The position numbers and the translations under genes are program-made. Of a stretch of 64,000 nucleotides of DNA, positions 11,259 to 21,110 are shown in pieces. The DNA is taken from NCBI GenBank assembly GCA_013368375.1, contig JAACJP010000032.1, positions 1 to 64,000 on the forward strand, written 5' to 3'. The stretch's first letter is position 1, and each line of letters begins with the position of its first letter. The stretch is from Tricholomella constricta (taxonomy: Eukaryota; Basidiomycota; Agaricomycetes; Agaricales; Lyophyllaceae). The notes below the pieces were generated by a model, which worked only from the letters and a program-made list of their open reading frames with translations, made no database searches and was not told the origin of the DNA.

Positions 11259-11974
11259 ATGGGCCATTCCAACCAACCCTCTACGTTCCAACCTCGAACC
11301 CCTCCGCGGCGTGGAGAGACTTATGAGATGACGGAGTTTCTTGAAGAGCTCGCGATTGAGGTCAAATTTTCGATAGACCGAGTCAGGAGCGTGCTCGCGA
11401 GCCAGTATGGCTCGGTCGAGAACGGTATCATAGCGGTCAAAAACACACGGGCAGAGAGCGAGAGAGCCAGGAATATCCCAGTCGCCGCGCAGATCGGAGT
11501 AGGTCGCTCGTGCTCCTGGTCAACTTTTGCGGCGGTCAACTAATTCTACATTGACAGCGTAAACCCCGCGAGGGCGAGGCCATTCAGGTGACGGAACTGG
11601 GCCCGAACCTCTCGATCCGCGTTTTTGAAGGGGACTTGGCACAATATCACTCTTACTCCCTCGACTTTGTCGACAAGAGCGGCCAATACATTCGCACTCC
11701 CGAAAACATCACTCTTTACTCAGACAGCATTGGCGGCGGCGAAGTCGTGTCCATCGAGGAAAGCTTCGAGAGACAAAAGAATGGCTCAACTGAGTTCAAG
11801 ACGTCTATGGAGCGACTGCGCAAAGGCAACCCCGATCCCAACTGGGAGACCTATATGGTTCCAGAAGGTATCCGGATCAGAATTAAACAAGAGGGCCACG
11901 ATGATCGCTTCCTTAACATTCCGACGCGGGGCCCTGCAGTCCTTCATCCCAAGTTCATGCGTTTCCAGGGCTAG
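11259..11974 (+). CDS. Hypothetical protein, two exons, apparently intact
   Basis: Exon 1 is 11259-11498, intron 11499-11557 (GTAGGT..CTAAT..GACAG), exon 2 11558-11974. The splice is in phase 0 and gives about 218 residues. The N-terminus is polar, followed by helix-forming stretches (FLEELAIEVKFSIDRVRSVL) and a charged C-terminal half. There is no signal peptide or membrane segment and no recognised domain. Canonical splice borders, a branch-point-like CTAAT and an open frame across the join make this the only intact-looking host gene here. Confidence 0.65.
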
Positions 11975-12400
11975 TTTGTTCAGAGCATAACCGAATTCAA
12001 TACCCTATTTTTCCCCCCTTTAGCTATCATTCCAGTGTATGTAGTCATCCCTGCTCTTAGTTTACTGCTGCTATGTTATATGCTTTGATTGAACGAGGGC
12101 ATGCCGGGTACGTCGAGGGACTTGCGCAACGTGTCGTCAATCCCCAGTTGTGGCATCGCTTGTCAAGGACGCGGTGTTGTTTCTGTCGCAATTTCCCTTC
12201 GGATGTGTTCCCTCCTAGCGAAGCAATTTGGGGTGCGCATGGATGATGATCCCTTTGAGAGGAGGTGCAGATCCGAGCCGGGAGTTTGTGTAAGTTGCTG
12301 AAGGGCTTCACACCAACACTTTAAAGCCCTGATACGTCCGCGTCAAGTCTCCAGCCATAACATGTCTATGTCAACCTTGTGTTCCCTTACAAGATACAAA
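11975..12400. other. Intergenic, no feature seen
   Basis: Probably the 3' flank of the two-exon gene and the 3' flank of the converging MFS remnant. No ORF with coding character was recognised. Confidence 0.4.
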
Positions 12401-13418
12401 CCCTAAGCAAGAGAATGAAAGACACAAATGCGTCCACCCGAATGTCCCCCCTCAGTCCACGCGCCACACACCCTTCGGGACAAACACCCACACCACCAGC
12501 ATCGTAACCAACATGGGCCCACCATTCTGAACACACAGTTACAACCATCAGCGTCAGTGCATTGAAATAAATGTGCGTCGAAGACCTTGAAGCGCAGTGG
12601 TTGGAGGGAGGCAGTACCAAACCGGGAGGACAAGAGTCCGGTGAGGAAGGGCAGGTCAGCGGAGCCGACCATGCCGATGCCGGTGATCCATCCTATGCAG
12701 ACGGTCAAGAGCCACCGCGAGAGGACCTTCGAGGAGTGTGAGAGCATGACCGGGAACATGGGCCTCAGAACAAGTCCAATCAGGGAGACCTGTCGCAAGA
12801 TGAGCAAGAAGCACGAAAGGAGACAGGCAGGCGCGACTTACGGCGACTGCGTTTCCGATGATGGATGGGACGAACTAGATCGTGATTTCGAGTCTACAGA
12901 CAGGATTAACAGTAGTTATCAGTTGCGAGAAGGTTACATACATGATTGCGATGGATAGTGTAGATGATTACCACTAGATGGCCACCGACCTGTGGTATCG
13001 TCAATATGTTAAGCCACATGAGACCTATGCGCCCTAGCATAAGGCCTGCCCAACGCATTGATCAGTACTGCAACACAGTTGACACAATCGAACTTACCAC
13101 CGAGAAAGCCTGACGAGTTATACCCGGCAGAGTTAGTTACACGTCTTTAGTGCTGGTAGTTCAAAATATTAGTAAAAGGAAAGTCGCACCTCCAACTGTG
13201 ACTTCGATTCCGATATAGATGACTGCAAAGATGGTTTTTATATGGACGGCCTTGAGACGGAAGAGTTGGCGGTATGTATTTTCGCGAGCATGGGGCGGGG
13301 AAGGATTGGTTGAATCTGGGGAAGCTTGGCTGCTTTCCGCGAGAAGTTCTGATTGAAAGAAGGGATTGAAATCAACAGATGCATGATTTGGCGCAGATAA
13401 GCTGTATGGCACGCTCAC
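12400..13418 (-). pseudogene. MFS transporter remnant (fucose-permease-like fungal family)
   Basis: Major facilitator proteins move small solutes across membranes. Minus-strand pieces in order: the first membrane helix region YRQLFRLKAVHIKTIFAVIY followed by GIEVTVGG (about 13,165-13,290), a poor middle piece near 13,000, FVPSIIGNAVAV ending at 12842, an intron with GTAAGT at 12836-12841 and acceptor before 12789, then LIGLVLRPMFPVM and WITGIGMVGSADLPFLTGLL. A TAG at 12875-12877 replaces a probable Trp, and much of the middle is missing. The end after LQPL is lost in frameshifted sequence. A decayed, intron-containing gene. Confidence 0.7.
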
Positions 13419-13466
13419 TACATCAACATCACAAATCTCAGGAGAAAGAAAAATTAGAGACCCACC

Positions 13467-14480
13467 TTAGATGACCTTGTACGCCAATGAGAGCGTCCTC
13501 AGCCCTCCGCTGGCAAACTCTGCTAAATGTCTCTGGTCTGCCTTCAACTCATCCGCACCCTCCTTAAGCCTCTCATAGATAACAGTATCCGCACCCTTGC
13601 ACAATAAAAACATCCACCCATCCTGCTCGTCCAACTTGCGCAACACGACACTCATCCTTTTCCGAGCGCTCGTAAACTCGAGGATGTTCAACAGCTGGTA
13701 CCGTTCCAGCTCTTCGCTGAACAGCGTCTGCAGCATCAGCACATCAACGTCGCGCCCCCGGAACACAAATCCAACATCTCGCCGCGGCCTACACGAGCAC
13801 CGCCTCATCCGAACTTTGTGCCTTGTACTCGAGTGAACCTGTCTCGGGGTCAACGCCAGTCAGGACGGTGTGGCAGAGCGCGAGCACGGAGAAGAAGCCA
13901 TTAAAGGATTGTGCGTGTGCTGCATCGGGGGAGTTGGGGTCTGCACTGGCAGAGGCTTGGAGGCCTGCGGCGAGGGTTGCGTCGGAAAAGTGATATATGA
14001 TTTGCGGGGAGAGCTTGGTGGCGCCGGGGGCAGGCGGTTCGGGGACGGCCGTTGCGAGGTCTTTCTGGTCGTCGTTGGAGCCTGCTGCGATGGAGGATTC
14101 GCCAGAGGACGACGCCGGGAGGGAGGCGGGATTCGCACCTTTCGTCAGGGGTGCGACGGGCTGCACATCTGGGTGTTTTTCGCGAACCGATTCGGGGTCC
14201 CCACGGTACACTTTTCCTGCGATAGAGCATTCGCGGAATATCATCGAGTTCTGGAGATGGTTCAGAAATGTATGTAAAATGAATACCGGAAACGACGCAC
14301 CTGAGTCAGGGTAATAACAGCCTTGTCAGAGAAGATATACTCGATCTGGCCAAGGTCATCCGATAAGTTCCATGAGCGCGCAACGATGGCTTGCCCAGCC
14401 TTGTCGTAGCAGGTGTCTGAGTCAAAGTAGATGAATGCCGCCTGACATGTGCGTACAAACTCGATGTCAATGTAGGATAA
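13467..14480 (-). pseudogene. P4-ATPase (phospholipid flippase) fragment with broken catalytic motif
   Basis: P4-ATPases flip phospholipids across membranes using an aspartyl-phosphate at DKTGT. Seen on the minus strand: IEFVRTCQAAFIYFD, SWNLSDDLGQIEYIFSDK, intron 14251-14300 (GTGCGT..TCCAG), MIFRECSIAGKVYRGD, LALCHTVLTGVDPETGSLEY and KAQSSDEA, then LLNILEFTSARKRMSVVLRK and FLLCKGADTVIYERL, ending near LSLAYKVI. At about 14305-14325 the sequence after FSDK reads AVITLTQ instead of TGTLTQ, three nucleotides longer. A TAG at 13789-13791 is followed by a frameshift. The N- and C-terminal thirds are absent. Confidence 0.85.
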
Positions 14481-14497
14481 AACTATTTGGAGACCCT

Positions 14498-14566
14498 GTT
14501 TCTCAGAGGAACCCGGGTTTCTTTTGGACGCTTGTATGGAAACCCGGGTGCAAGGATTTGAGAAAC
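14498..14566. repeat. Small fold-back element beside the flippase fragment
   Basis: Outer arms GTTTCTCA and TGAGAAAC, inner arms AACCCGGGTTTC and GAAACCCGGGT around a 17-nt centre. It sits where the flippase reading frame breaks off on its upstream side, so it may be a tiny fold-back insertion. No target duplication is evident. Confidence 0.5.
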
Positions 14567-14745
14567 AAACAAGTGACGTTGCTGAAAAGTTCTTACCTGT
14601 CCTAATGCCACTACCATCTTGATAGTGTTGCCGCGAAGTGAATTGAAGTGAAGTGAAGTGACACTTCGTTTCCACTTCACTGGAACGAACTGAAAACGAA
14701 GTGAACCGGCGAGGCCTCGCGAAGTGAGTACAAACAGTGCGCAAA

Positions 14746-14861
14746 CCAATGGAACTCAGGGCTCAGCGAAGTGAGCACGGGAAAAGTAGCACGTCGGGCG
14801 GAGGCGGCTGATTAGTCAGCCTCGGCCCGACTTTGGAAATGTATTTTGTCGCGAGGTAAAG
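14746..14861 (-). repeat. Repeat B2 of the DIRS-like element
   Basis: 116 bp, direct copy of 15789-15913 but lacking 9 bp near ATATTCGGG. On the minus strand it contains a long stem (GTCGGGC..GAGGC with GCCTC..GCCCGAC) and a second hairpin GCTCACTTCGCTGAGC close to its end. The end abuts unrelated flanking DNA at 14745. Confidence 0.85.
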
Positions 14862-15454
14862 GGGAGGACGGGGAGCCGGCGCCGGAGCCCGGGGAGGTGG
14901 TGGCGAGCATGAGGGAGGCCTTGAGGAGGGCGACACCGCCGCCGGGGAGGATACCCTCTTCGACTGCGGCGCGCGTGGCATTGAGCGCATCGTCGTAGCG
15001 GTCCTTCTTCTCACCGACCTCGACTTCGGAAGCGCCTCCAACCTTGATGACGGCGACGCCGCCCGAGAGCTTGGCGAGACGCTCTTGGAGCTTGGTGCGG
15101 TCGTATTCGGAGGTGGTAGGGTCGGCGATGATGGAGCGGATCTGCTCGCACCGCGCGACAATGCTGTCCTTGGAGCCCTCGCCGTTAAGAATGATGGTGT
15201 CTTCCTTGGTGATAGTGATGGAGCCGGTGGAGCCGAGAAGGTCCGAAGTGGCGCGCTCAAGCTTAATGTCGAGCTCGTCGGTGAAGACAGTGCCGCCGGT
15301 GAGGATGGCGAGGTCACCGAGGATGGACTTGCGGTTGTCACCGAAGCCGGGGGCTTTGACGGCGGCAACCTGGAGCTGGCCGCGGAGCTTGTTGAGCTGC
15401 GGCGACGGAGCGACAGGCAATGTACAAAATAAGATAAGGTATGTGGGTGGGCGG
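14862..15454 (-). pseudogene. HSP60 (chaperonin) gene fragment captured between A2 and B2
   Basis: A mitochondrial GroEL-type chaperonin segment. The exon starts at 15396 with [20 protein letters not shown] and runs on through [30 protein letters not shown] and [19 protein letters not shown] to a fungal [12 protein letters not shown] stretch. This matches roughly residues 270-425 of GroEL. Bases 15397-15454 look like the 3' part of an intron ending in CGCCGCAG. The exon has no stop. Both ends stop exactly at the repeats A2 and B2, so this is a captured internal fragment, not a working gene. Confidence 0.85.
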
Positions 15455-15788
15455 GCGACTGAAAACCCAAGGGCCCTGAATGGACTGTCCGGGGACAGTT
15501 GTGAGCGAATCCCTGAGGATTGCAGTAGAAAAACTCGGGCTAACCTGGAAGAGGGGGACCGTTGTGGTGAGAATCCCTGGGGATGTCTCACCGCGGTCGC
15601 CTCTACTTCAGCGAAGGTCAGACCCGAAATGCTTGGTCATGGTATAGACACCGATGACGGGTTGGCGCGGGACAGGCAAAGAGGGAGACGTGTTGTGTGC
15701 GTCTGTGTACGGTGCGCGCGTGGCACGTGCATGGCCGGGGCCCTTGGCGATTTCCATTGGACTTGCGTAAACAAATGTTTAAACTCGA
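15455..15788 (-). repeat. Repeat A2 of the DIRS-like element
   Basis: 334 bp, same length as A1 at 39089-39422 and differing at seven sites, all transitions; five are CG in A2 and TG or CA in A1. It directly abuts B1. Confidence 0.9.
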
Positions 15789-15913
15789 CCAATGGAACTC
15801 AGGGCTCAGCGAAGTGAGCACGGGATATTCGGGAAAAGTAGCACGTCGGGCGGAGGCAGCTGATTAGTCAGCCTCGGCCCGACTTTGGAAATGTATTTTG
15901 TCGCGAGGTAAAG
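15789..15913 (-). repeat. Repeat B1 of the DIRS-like element
   Basis: 125-bp direct copy of 14746-14861 with 9 extra bases. It lies between the internal region of the outer element and A2 with no spacer. Confidence 0.9.
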
Positions 15914-16182
15914 CTAAAGGGCTAGTGATGAGGAACGATGTGAGGAGCGCGAAAAATAAGAGAAAATTAGGAAAAGAAGGAGAGGGGGTTTCTAGTAATA
16001 CAAGGTAGGATTTAAGGGAAAGAGGAGGGGGGAAGGGAAGAAGAGGGCGGGAAGGGGAGGTATTAATACAAAGGAAGAAGAAGAGGATGGCGTAGCTGAA
16101 AGATTGGAAGACGTTGACAGGGGCGAAATTTAATCGTGAAAGTAGGGGTCGGGTGAGGAACGGGCAAAGAGGAGGGCTTGGA
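15914..16182. other. Non-coding part of the DIRS-like element
   Basis: Purine-rich on the plus strand (AGGAGGGGGGAAGGG type). It joins the end of the second ORF start at about 16183 to repeat B1. Probably the deletion scar that removed the RT and recombinase region. Confidence 0.4.
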
Positions 16183-17107
16183 TTAAAACGGGACTCTTGC
16201 GTCGACTTTAATAGGAGTGACGATGGCAAAGAGAGAGGGGTTCTCGGAAATAGTTTTCGACACGACAGGATTTGCTAGCTCTGACAACGGGGGCGAAGGT
16301 AAGGGAGTTGCCTTTTCAGTCCAGAGTGCAGCAGTCGGAGAAACACAATTGTCATTCCTCCATAGGTTGTAACGAAGAAATCTAGGATGTGCCCCGTGAA
16401 TCATGTCCGCCTTTGACACAGTCTCATTGGCCGTGCGCGGAGCTCCCGCATGATTTGCAGGTGTGGATGTAGCGACAAGCGGTGGACGAGAAAGGACATG
16501 ATCGACCGACGTCATTGAATCGGTGACAAATGTCCGATTTGCTTCCGTTGTTCCTTCTTGCTCTGGACCGGCCACGCGAGCTTGATCCGGACGCCATCCC
16601 GCTCCCACTCCCCGACTCGACTCTGTCGGGGGCAATGATCGCAGAGTGGAACCTGGAGAAGAGGTCGAAATCGGTAAGGAGGTGGCGTTGGCCGCCCGCG
16701 ACGAAGTTCCTGATGGCAATGTCATACAGGATGATTTTTCGGTGCGAAGGGGGCTGCTTGGCCGAAAATTCGGATCGGATATACGAACCGTACTCCTTGA
16801 GCTCCTTTGCACGGTGGGGGAATGCGATAGCCGTGGCCTCTGATACGTCATCCCATGCGGTGGTCCAGTCACTCGAGGTTTGGACACGCTTTGACGGCTC
16901 TGGGTTGCTAAATCTGATTTCAGTAGATCCCATGCGTCCAACGTCCTCTTTAGGAGGGAGAACATGGTGGACTGAGCTGAAGACGGCGTCGAGATTGACT
17001 GCTGTGCCGCGGAGGATAGCGTCCCATTCCCCAGGGAGGATTGTTGGTGGTGCGACTCCTGATATGACGACCTGTCTTCGGACCCACGAGGGATCGCGTT
17101 CATAGGT
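16183..17107 (-). pseudogene. 3' part of the DIRS-like gag ORF plus start of its next ORF
   Basis: Read from 17107 downward the frame gives YERDPSWVRRQVVI, PPTILPGEWDAILRGTAVNL and MGSTEIRFSNPEPSK, then a Cys/His module ICHRF..GRSCPF..CRYIHTCKSC near 16470-16530. It stops at 16424-16426 just after SSAHGQ, where the family usually goes on to one more Cys. A second frame (ending at 16183) reads TPLPSPPLSELANPVV and FAIVTPIKVD, which resembles the start of the RT-bearing ORF in such elements. Everything beyond is deleted. The 5' part lies at 38338-39063 across the Gypsy insertion. Confidence 0.7.
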
Positions 17108-17341
17108 TGTAACGGTTGTACGGGGTTGGAGGATCCTTGCGAGACACCAGACATGTTAAGCTAGACCAATCTGTGGGATTCTGCTAAGTACGTGTACAGG
17201 GTGAAGGTGCAAAGGATTATCTAAGCATAAACTGTACAGGACATTTATATATGCATAACAAAGATGGTCGTGCATTACCAGAAGGTAATGCCAAACAGGT
17301 CGCGTCTCAATATAGATGTATTGTAACGCGCCGTCGTTACA
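17108..17341 (-). repeat. 3' LTR of element B
   Basis: TG..CA ends on the minus strand (TGTAACGACG..CCGTTACA). Three of its five differences from the 5' LTR are CpG changed to TG or CA. The polypurine tract AAAGGGGGG lies just before it on the minus strand (17344-17352). Confidence 0.95.
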
Positions 17342-17495
17342 CACCCCCCTTTGAGATCAATGTATGATCTCAGCAGATGGATGTGCATGGTTATTATTAT
17401 AATTACAAAGCGTGAGTATACAACTCCCACTTAATTAGGGATCACGTATGTATTTCGACGACTACCATGACTGTGGCGTACACTCGACGTTGTCG
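17342..17495 (-). other. 3' UTR and polypurine tract of element B
   Basis: Contains AAAGGGGGG (minus strand, 17344-17352), the same 9-mer as in element A at 28474-28482. No ORF. Confidence 0.7.
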
Positions 17496-17693
17496 TTAAG
17501 CCTTGTCTACGACATCCATCGCATGGTCGTCAGAAGCGTTAGCCTCTGGTAGAAGGACCAGTGGTGCGGATGAATTAGGTGGAGCAGAGGGTGCTGGCGA
17601 CGTAGTGGACTCGATAGTTGGGAGCGGAGGACCTTCCACCATAGGCGGTGGCGCAGACGGGTCAGTGGTATCGTTAAACACCAGATCGCCATC
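17496..17693 (-). pseudogene. C-terminal end of the third ORF of element B
   Basis: Ser/Pro/Ala-rich tail (TTSPAPSAPPNSSAPL) ending at 17496. It is cut off at 17693 by element A; the rest is at 28706-30460. The matching region of element A's third ORF is also low-complexity. Confidence 0.75.
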
Positions 17694-17914
17694 TGTAAGG
17701 GCGCTTACTATCTTATCGACTAATTTGATCTAATCGTATCTTATCGACACGATTACGCTATTGTTTGGCAACACCGTCCAGTGTTGCCTATTTAATCCTT
17801 TACATTACATAATTAAACAGTAGACCTTGTACACCTATACGTAGCAATCGACAGACTTGTCAAGCTTACGTCTAGCGTGCACAGCAAGGTCCCCAATCTT
17901 GTAACCCCGTTACA
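17694..17914 (+). repeat. 5' LTR of element A
   Basis: TGTAAGGGCG..CCCGTTACA. It contains a hairpin GGCAACAC/GTGTTGCC at 17767-17788 that has changed, compensated equivalents in the 3' LTR and in element F. Confidence 0.97.
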
Positions 17915-17927
17915 TTTTTTTAAGCTA
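17915..17927 (+). promoter_or_regulatory. T-rich putative primer-binding region of element A
   Basis: TTTTTTTAAGCTA follows the LTR directly. The same motif stands in the same place in B (38091-38103, minus strand) and, as TTTTTTTGAGCTA, in F (60651-60663). It does not begin with TGG, as a site primed by a tRNA 3' CCA end would. Confidence 0.6.
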
Positions 17928-18022
17928 CCTTGCTTTCTATTGCTGCGTACCCATGACGTTACGCAGAACCACATTCCATTTAGAACACCCATCATCAAAA
18001 GAACCCACGAGACCCAGACCCG

Positions 18023-21000
18023 ATGACACCAACTCCCACATCTGGAAAGAGCCGAACTCCGGTCCTCGAGGATGCGCTCACAGCGCATCCTCCATCACAA
18101 CTTCCACTGCAACCAGTGGAAGTCGGATCAGTCGCTGGTGGACAAAGTCCACCAGCGCAGAATACACTAGGATTAGAATCAGAGGAACCTTGGCCGATAG
18201 CAAGCACCAATGTGCCGGGGAGCTTGGCCGACGAATTGGCCAGGTCACATCGACCTGGCCACACGGCAGGAAGCAGATGGCCAGACAGCTGTCTGTCAAG
18301 TAGAGCGTTCGGGGCGTCCACCCTGAGCATAGTCAAGATGGAGTCGGACGAAGACAACTTGTCCGACCCCGAGGCCAATGAAGAAGAAGCCATCGACAGG
18401 GAATTGCTGGCGCTAAAAGTGAAGCAATTCTGGGACACCACCGATGTTGTTAGCGAACATCGACGAAGACGACTAGAGGAACGAGCGGATAGGCTCGTTC
18501 TACGATCAACCGGAGCACAGTCCGTTGGAGAAATGGTCGCACAGGAGTATGCCGACCGATACTTGGAAGTGCTGTCCGTAGTAGTTACGGAATACAGGAA
18601 GAAGTACCCTAAGGGAACTTCGAATTCAGCAGTCAGTTCGATCGCTGGGACTCCTATACCTAAGAAAGCTCCGCTCAACAAAGGAAAAGGTCGTTGGGAT
18701 GACCTTTTCACTCCTCAAGCAGTGGCCTCTGGATTGAACCAGCCTCTTGATGAGGCTGCCATGGCAGTATCTGCGCTGCATCAAGCGCGCCAGTTAGGAG
18801 AATCTGACGACGATTATCGTCGTCGGGCCGCGGCAGCGAAACGCGAAAGAATGACTCGCGAAGAGCACCTTGCGACACCACAAGGTTCCCGATGGGCCCC
18901 TGTTAGTGAGTCTACATTTAGACCCACCCACTGAGCGTAAGGACACAAATTCGCAACCAGCTGGCACTGAAAGTGTGCCAGCTATTCAAGTACCTCCGGA
19001 GGCTAAGGATGGCCGTGTTCCATTAGCGAAAGAGTGGAACAACCGGATCGCTTACCAGCGTCTGAGAAATGCTGATCTATCACGGAGCAAGTTCACGAAT
19101 TATGACGACCAAGGAGTCGTCTTTGAAGGACATATGCCTGTGGATGAGATGGCGAGGCAATGGGCCTCGCAAACTCAAGGTTCGGATGGTGGGTTGGTAA
19201 CTGGATTGGAAGCCGTCGAAAAGAATAATTCGACGGCGATAGCTAACGGTCGTCGAGACATGCGGGTTCGAATAAGTGAACCCGCGGAATATGCGCAGCC
19301 CCGAGCTCAGACTCGAGGCTATTCAATGCCTGCTCCGATCCGCCGGAGTCAATCAATTGCGGATGGAATACATGCTGCCGGAGAGCAGCATAAAACTAAG
19401 ATGCATGAGCGATTGCATCAATTAATGCACGAGCGCTTGTCGGTACGACTGTCGCTTCCGGACGGGATGAAATCTCGGCGTGCAGACTCAAAGTCCGTAG
19501 GCACTTATAGTGGAAGTGCAAAGTTCGGCGACCTTGAAGAATGGCTGTCGAGCCTCGTCGTTATGCTGGCAGTGAGCCAGTTTGGAGGAGAAGAACGCGA
19601 CCAAGAGCGCGTTCTGATAACATCCGAGTTTCTCGATGGCGAAGCTCGAAAGTGGTACAATCGCCACGTTATACATGTGAACCGTGAGAAGCAGTTCTGG
19701 ACGTTTGAAGACGTCGTACTTGGATTGTATGACCGGTTCGTGCTACCCTCAACCATGCAAGATGCTCGTAACGACTTTAATGCCGTTACTTACTCGGCGA
19801 GCAAAGGAATACAAGGTTTATATGATGACCTTGTGGACCATGCCATGAATATGGCAGCAAGAACGGACGATTGGACGTTCTTGGAGAAATTCCTCAAGAC
19901 ACTTCCGCGTGAGATGCGGAAGGCATTATTCGATGACGGGCTATCACCCGAAATCAACACGGCCCAAGAGTTCCTAGCGGTGGGCTTAGCACACCAAGCC
20001 ACCCAGAAGACGGCTGATTACTTTGAGCGGAACATAACCGCTCAGCGAAGTCAACCGAGTCAAATGCGGAAACCAGATGGGGGGCGAGTAAACACCCCAC
20101 AAAACAATTTCAACAGGCCTCGACGTGTGTATGGCGCACTTAATGAAAAACCATACGCCAAGCCAGCGTATCAGGATCAACCGGGACGTGGAGAGCAAAA
20201 GCCCCACTTCGAAAAACCAGCGATGAAGACGGGAGATCGTCCGCGTTACAATCAAACCAAAAACCACGATCATCACAACCACCCTCCGGGGGAAGTGTGC
20301 TTTAATTGTGGAAAACTAGGGCATTTTGCAAAAGATTGCAAACAGCCCAAGAAACAGCGAGTGTTCCTACGGGCCGCACGTACAGCGGCACCTGACGCAG
20401 CAAGTGAGGCGGACGATGAAGATACTTCTCCCGAGGACCCGGACGGACGAGACAATGGACGCCCTGATACAGAGGCGGACAATGAAGACGAAGGCGATGA
20501 GTTCGTAGACATGGAGGTCTACGAAAATGAATACTATGCTCGGGACGATGAGACCGAGCGTATGTTTGCAATGACAGAAGTCATTGCATCAGAAGAACGC
20601 AATGATAAACCACCAAGTCGTAAAGTGAAAGTGCGGACGGGTAGGGACAAGATTGCTCGTCCCGTAGTTCTGATAAAGGACAAGGAGTGCCTTGTCACCT
20701 ACATTAACGTAGGTGGACATGAGGCTTGGACCCTCTGGGATTCCGGGAGTATGACTACCGGACTTACGCCGTCATTCGCTCAAGTGGCCGATATTCGAGT
20801 GTTTCCGTTGGAGGATCCATTAATCCTCCAGCTCGGAACTAAAGGAAGTCGGGCCACAGTAAATTTTGGCACGACGGTGGAAGCCGTTCTTCCAGGGTTT
20901 AAAGGCAAGGTTTACATGGACCTTGCTAACTTTGATCGATACGACGTGATTATAGGCACGCCGTTTATGCGCGCAAACAACGTCGTGCTGGACTTTAACC

Positions 21001-21110
21001 GTGACGAAGTTGTCGTCAATGGAGTCGCTACACCAGCGACTAAAGTAAAAATGGAGGATACCGATGGCCGAGTTAGACGCCATCGGTCATTGGAGAAACG
21101 AAGAGAATGA
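18023..21110 (+). CDS. Element A gag-protease
   Basis: Structural protein and protease. The leader from ATG 18023 has a domain with FWDTTDVVSEHRRRRLEERA and QEYADRYLEVLSVVV, shared with element F. At about 18920 a tandem ACCC duplication shifts the frame; the downstream frame (open from 18870) continues. The gag domain includes EFLDGEARKWYNRHVIHV and DVVLGLYDRFVLPSTMQD. A CCHC knuckle CFNCGKLGHFAKDC lies near 20300. The retropepsin has LWDSGSMTTGLTPSF (about 20730-20775) and YDVIIGTPFM. It ends at TGA 21108-21110, in the same frame as pol. Confidence 0.9.
21108..21110 (+). promoter_or_regulatory. In-frame UGA between gag-protease and pol, followed by CUA
   Basis: The stop reads GAA TGA CTA AAA. 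The same frame is open through 25010. Element B has a TGA at the homologous place (34867-34869) followed by CTC. UGA followed by CUA is the known leaky stop context. A readthrough signal is inferred. Confidence 0.55.

Noticed and set aside
13870..14277. Plus-strand Gly/Cys-rich ORF
   Set aside because: Antisense shadow of the P4-ATPase exon, which has recognisable motifs and splice sites.
14812..15591. 259-codon ORF taken as a complete chaperonin-related gene
   Set aside because: Only the middle matches HSP60; both ends are translated repeat sequence (A2 and B2).
14746..15788. Helitron as carrier of the HSP60 fragment
   Set aside because: A hairpin near the end of B fits, but the end is not CTRR, there is no Rep/helicase, and the paired unit carries a DIRS-like gag ORF.
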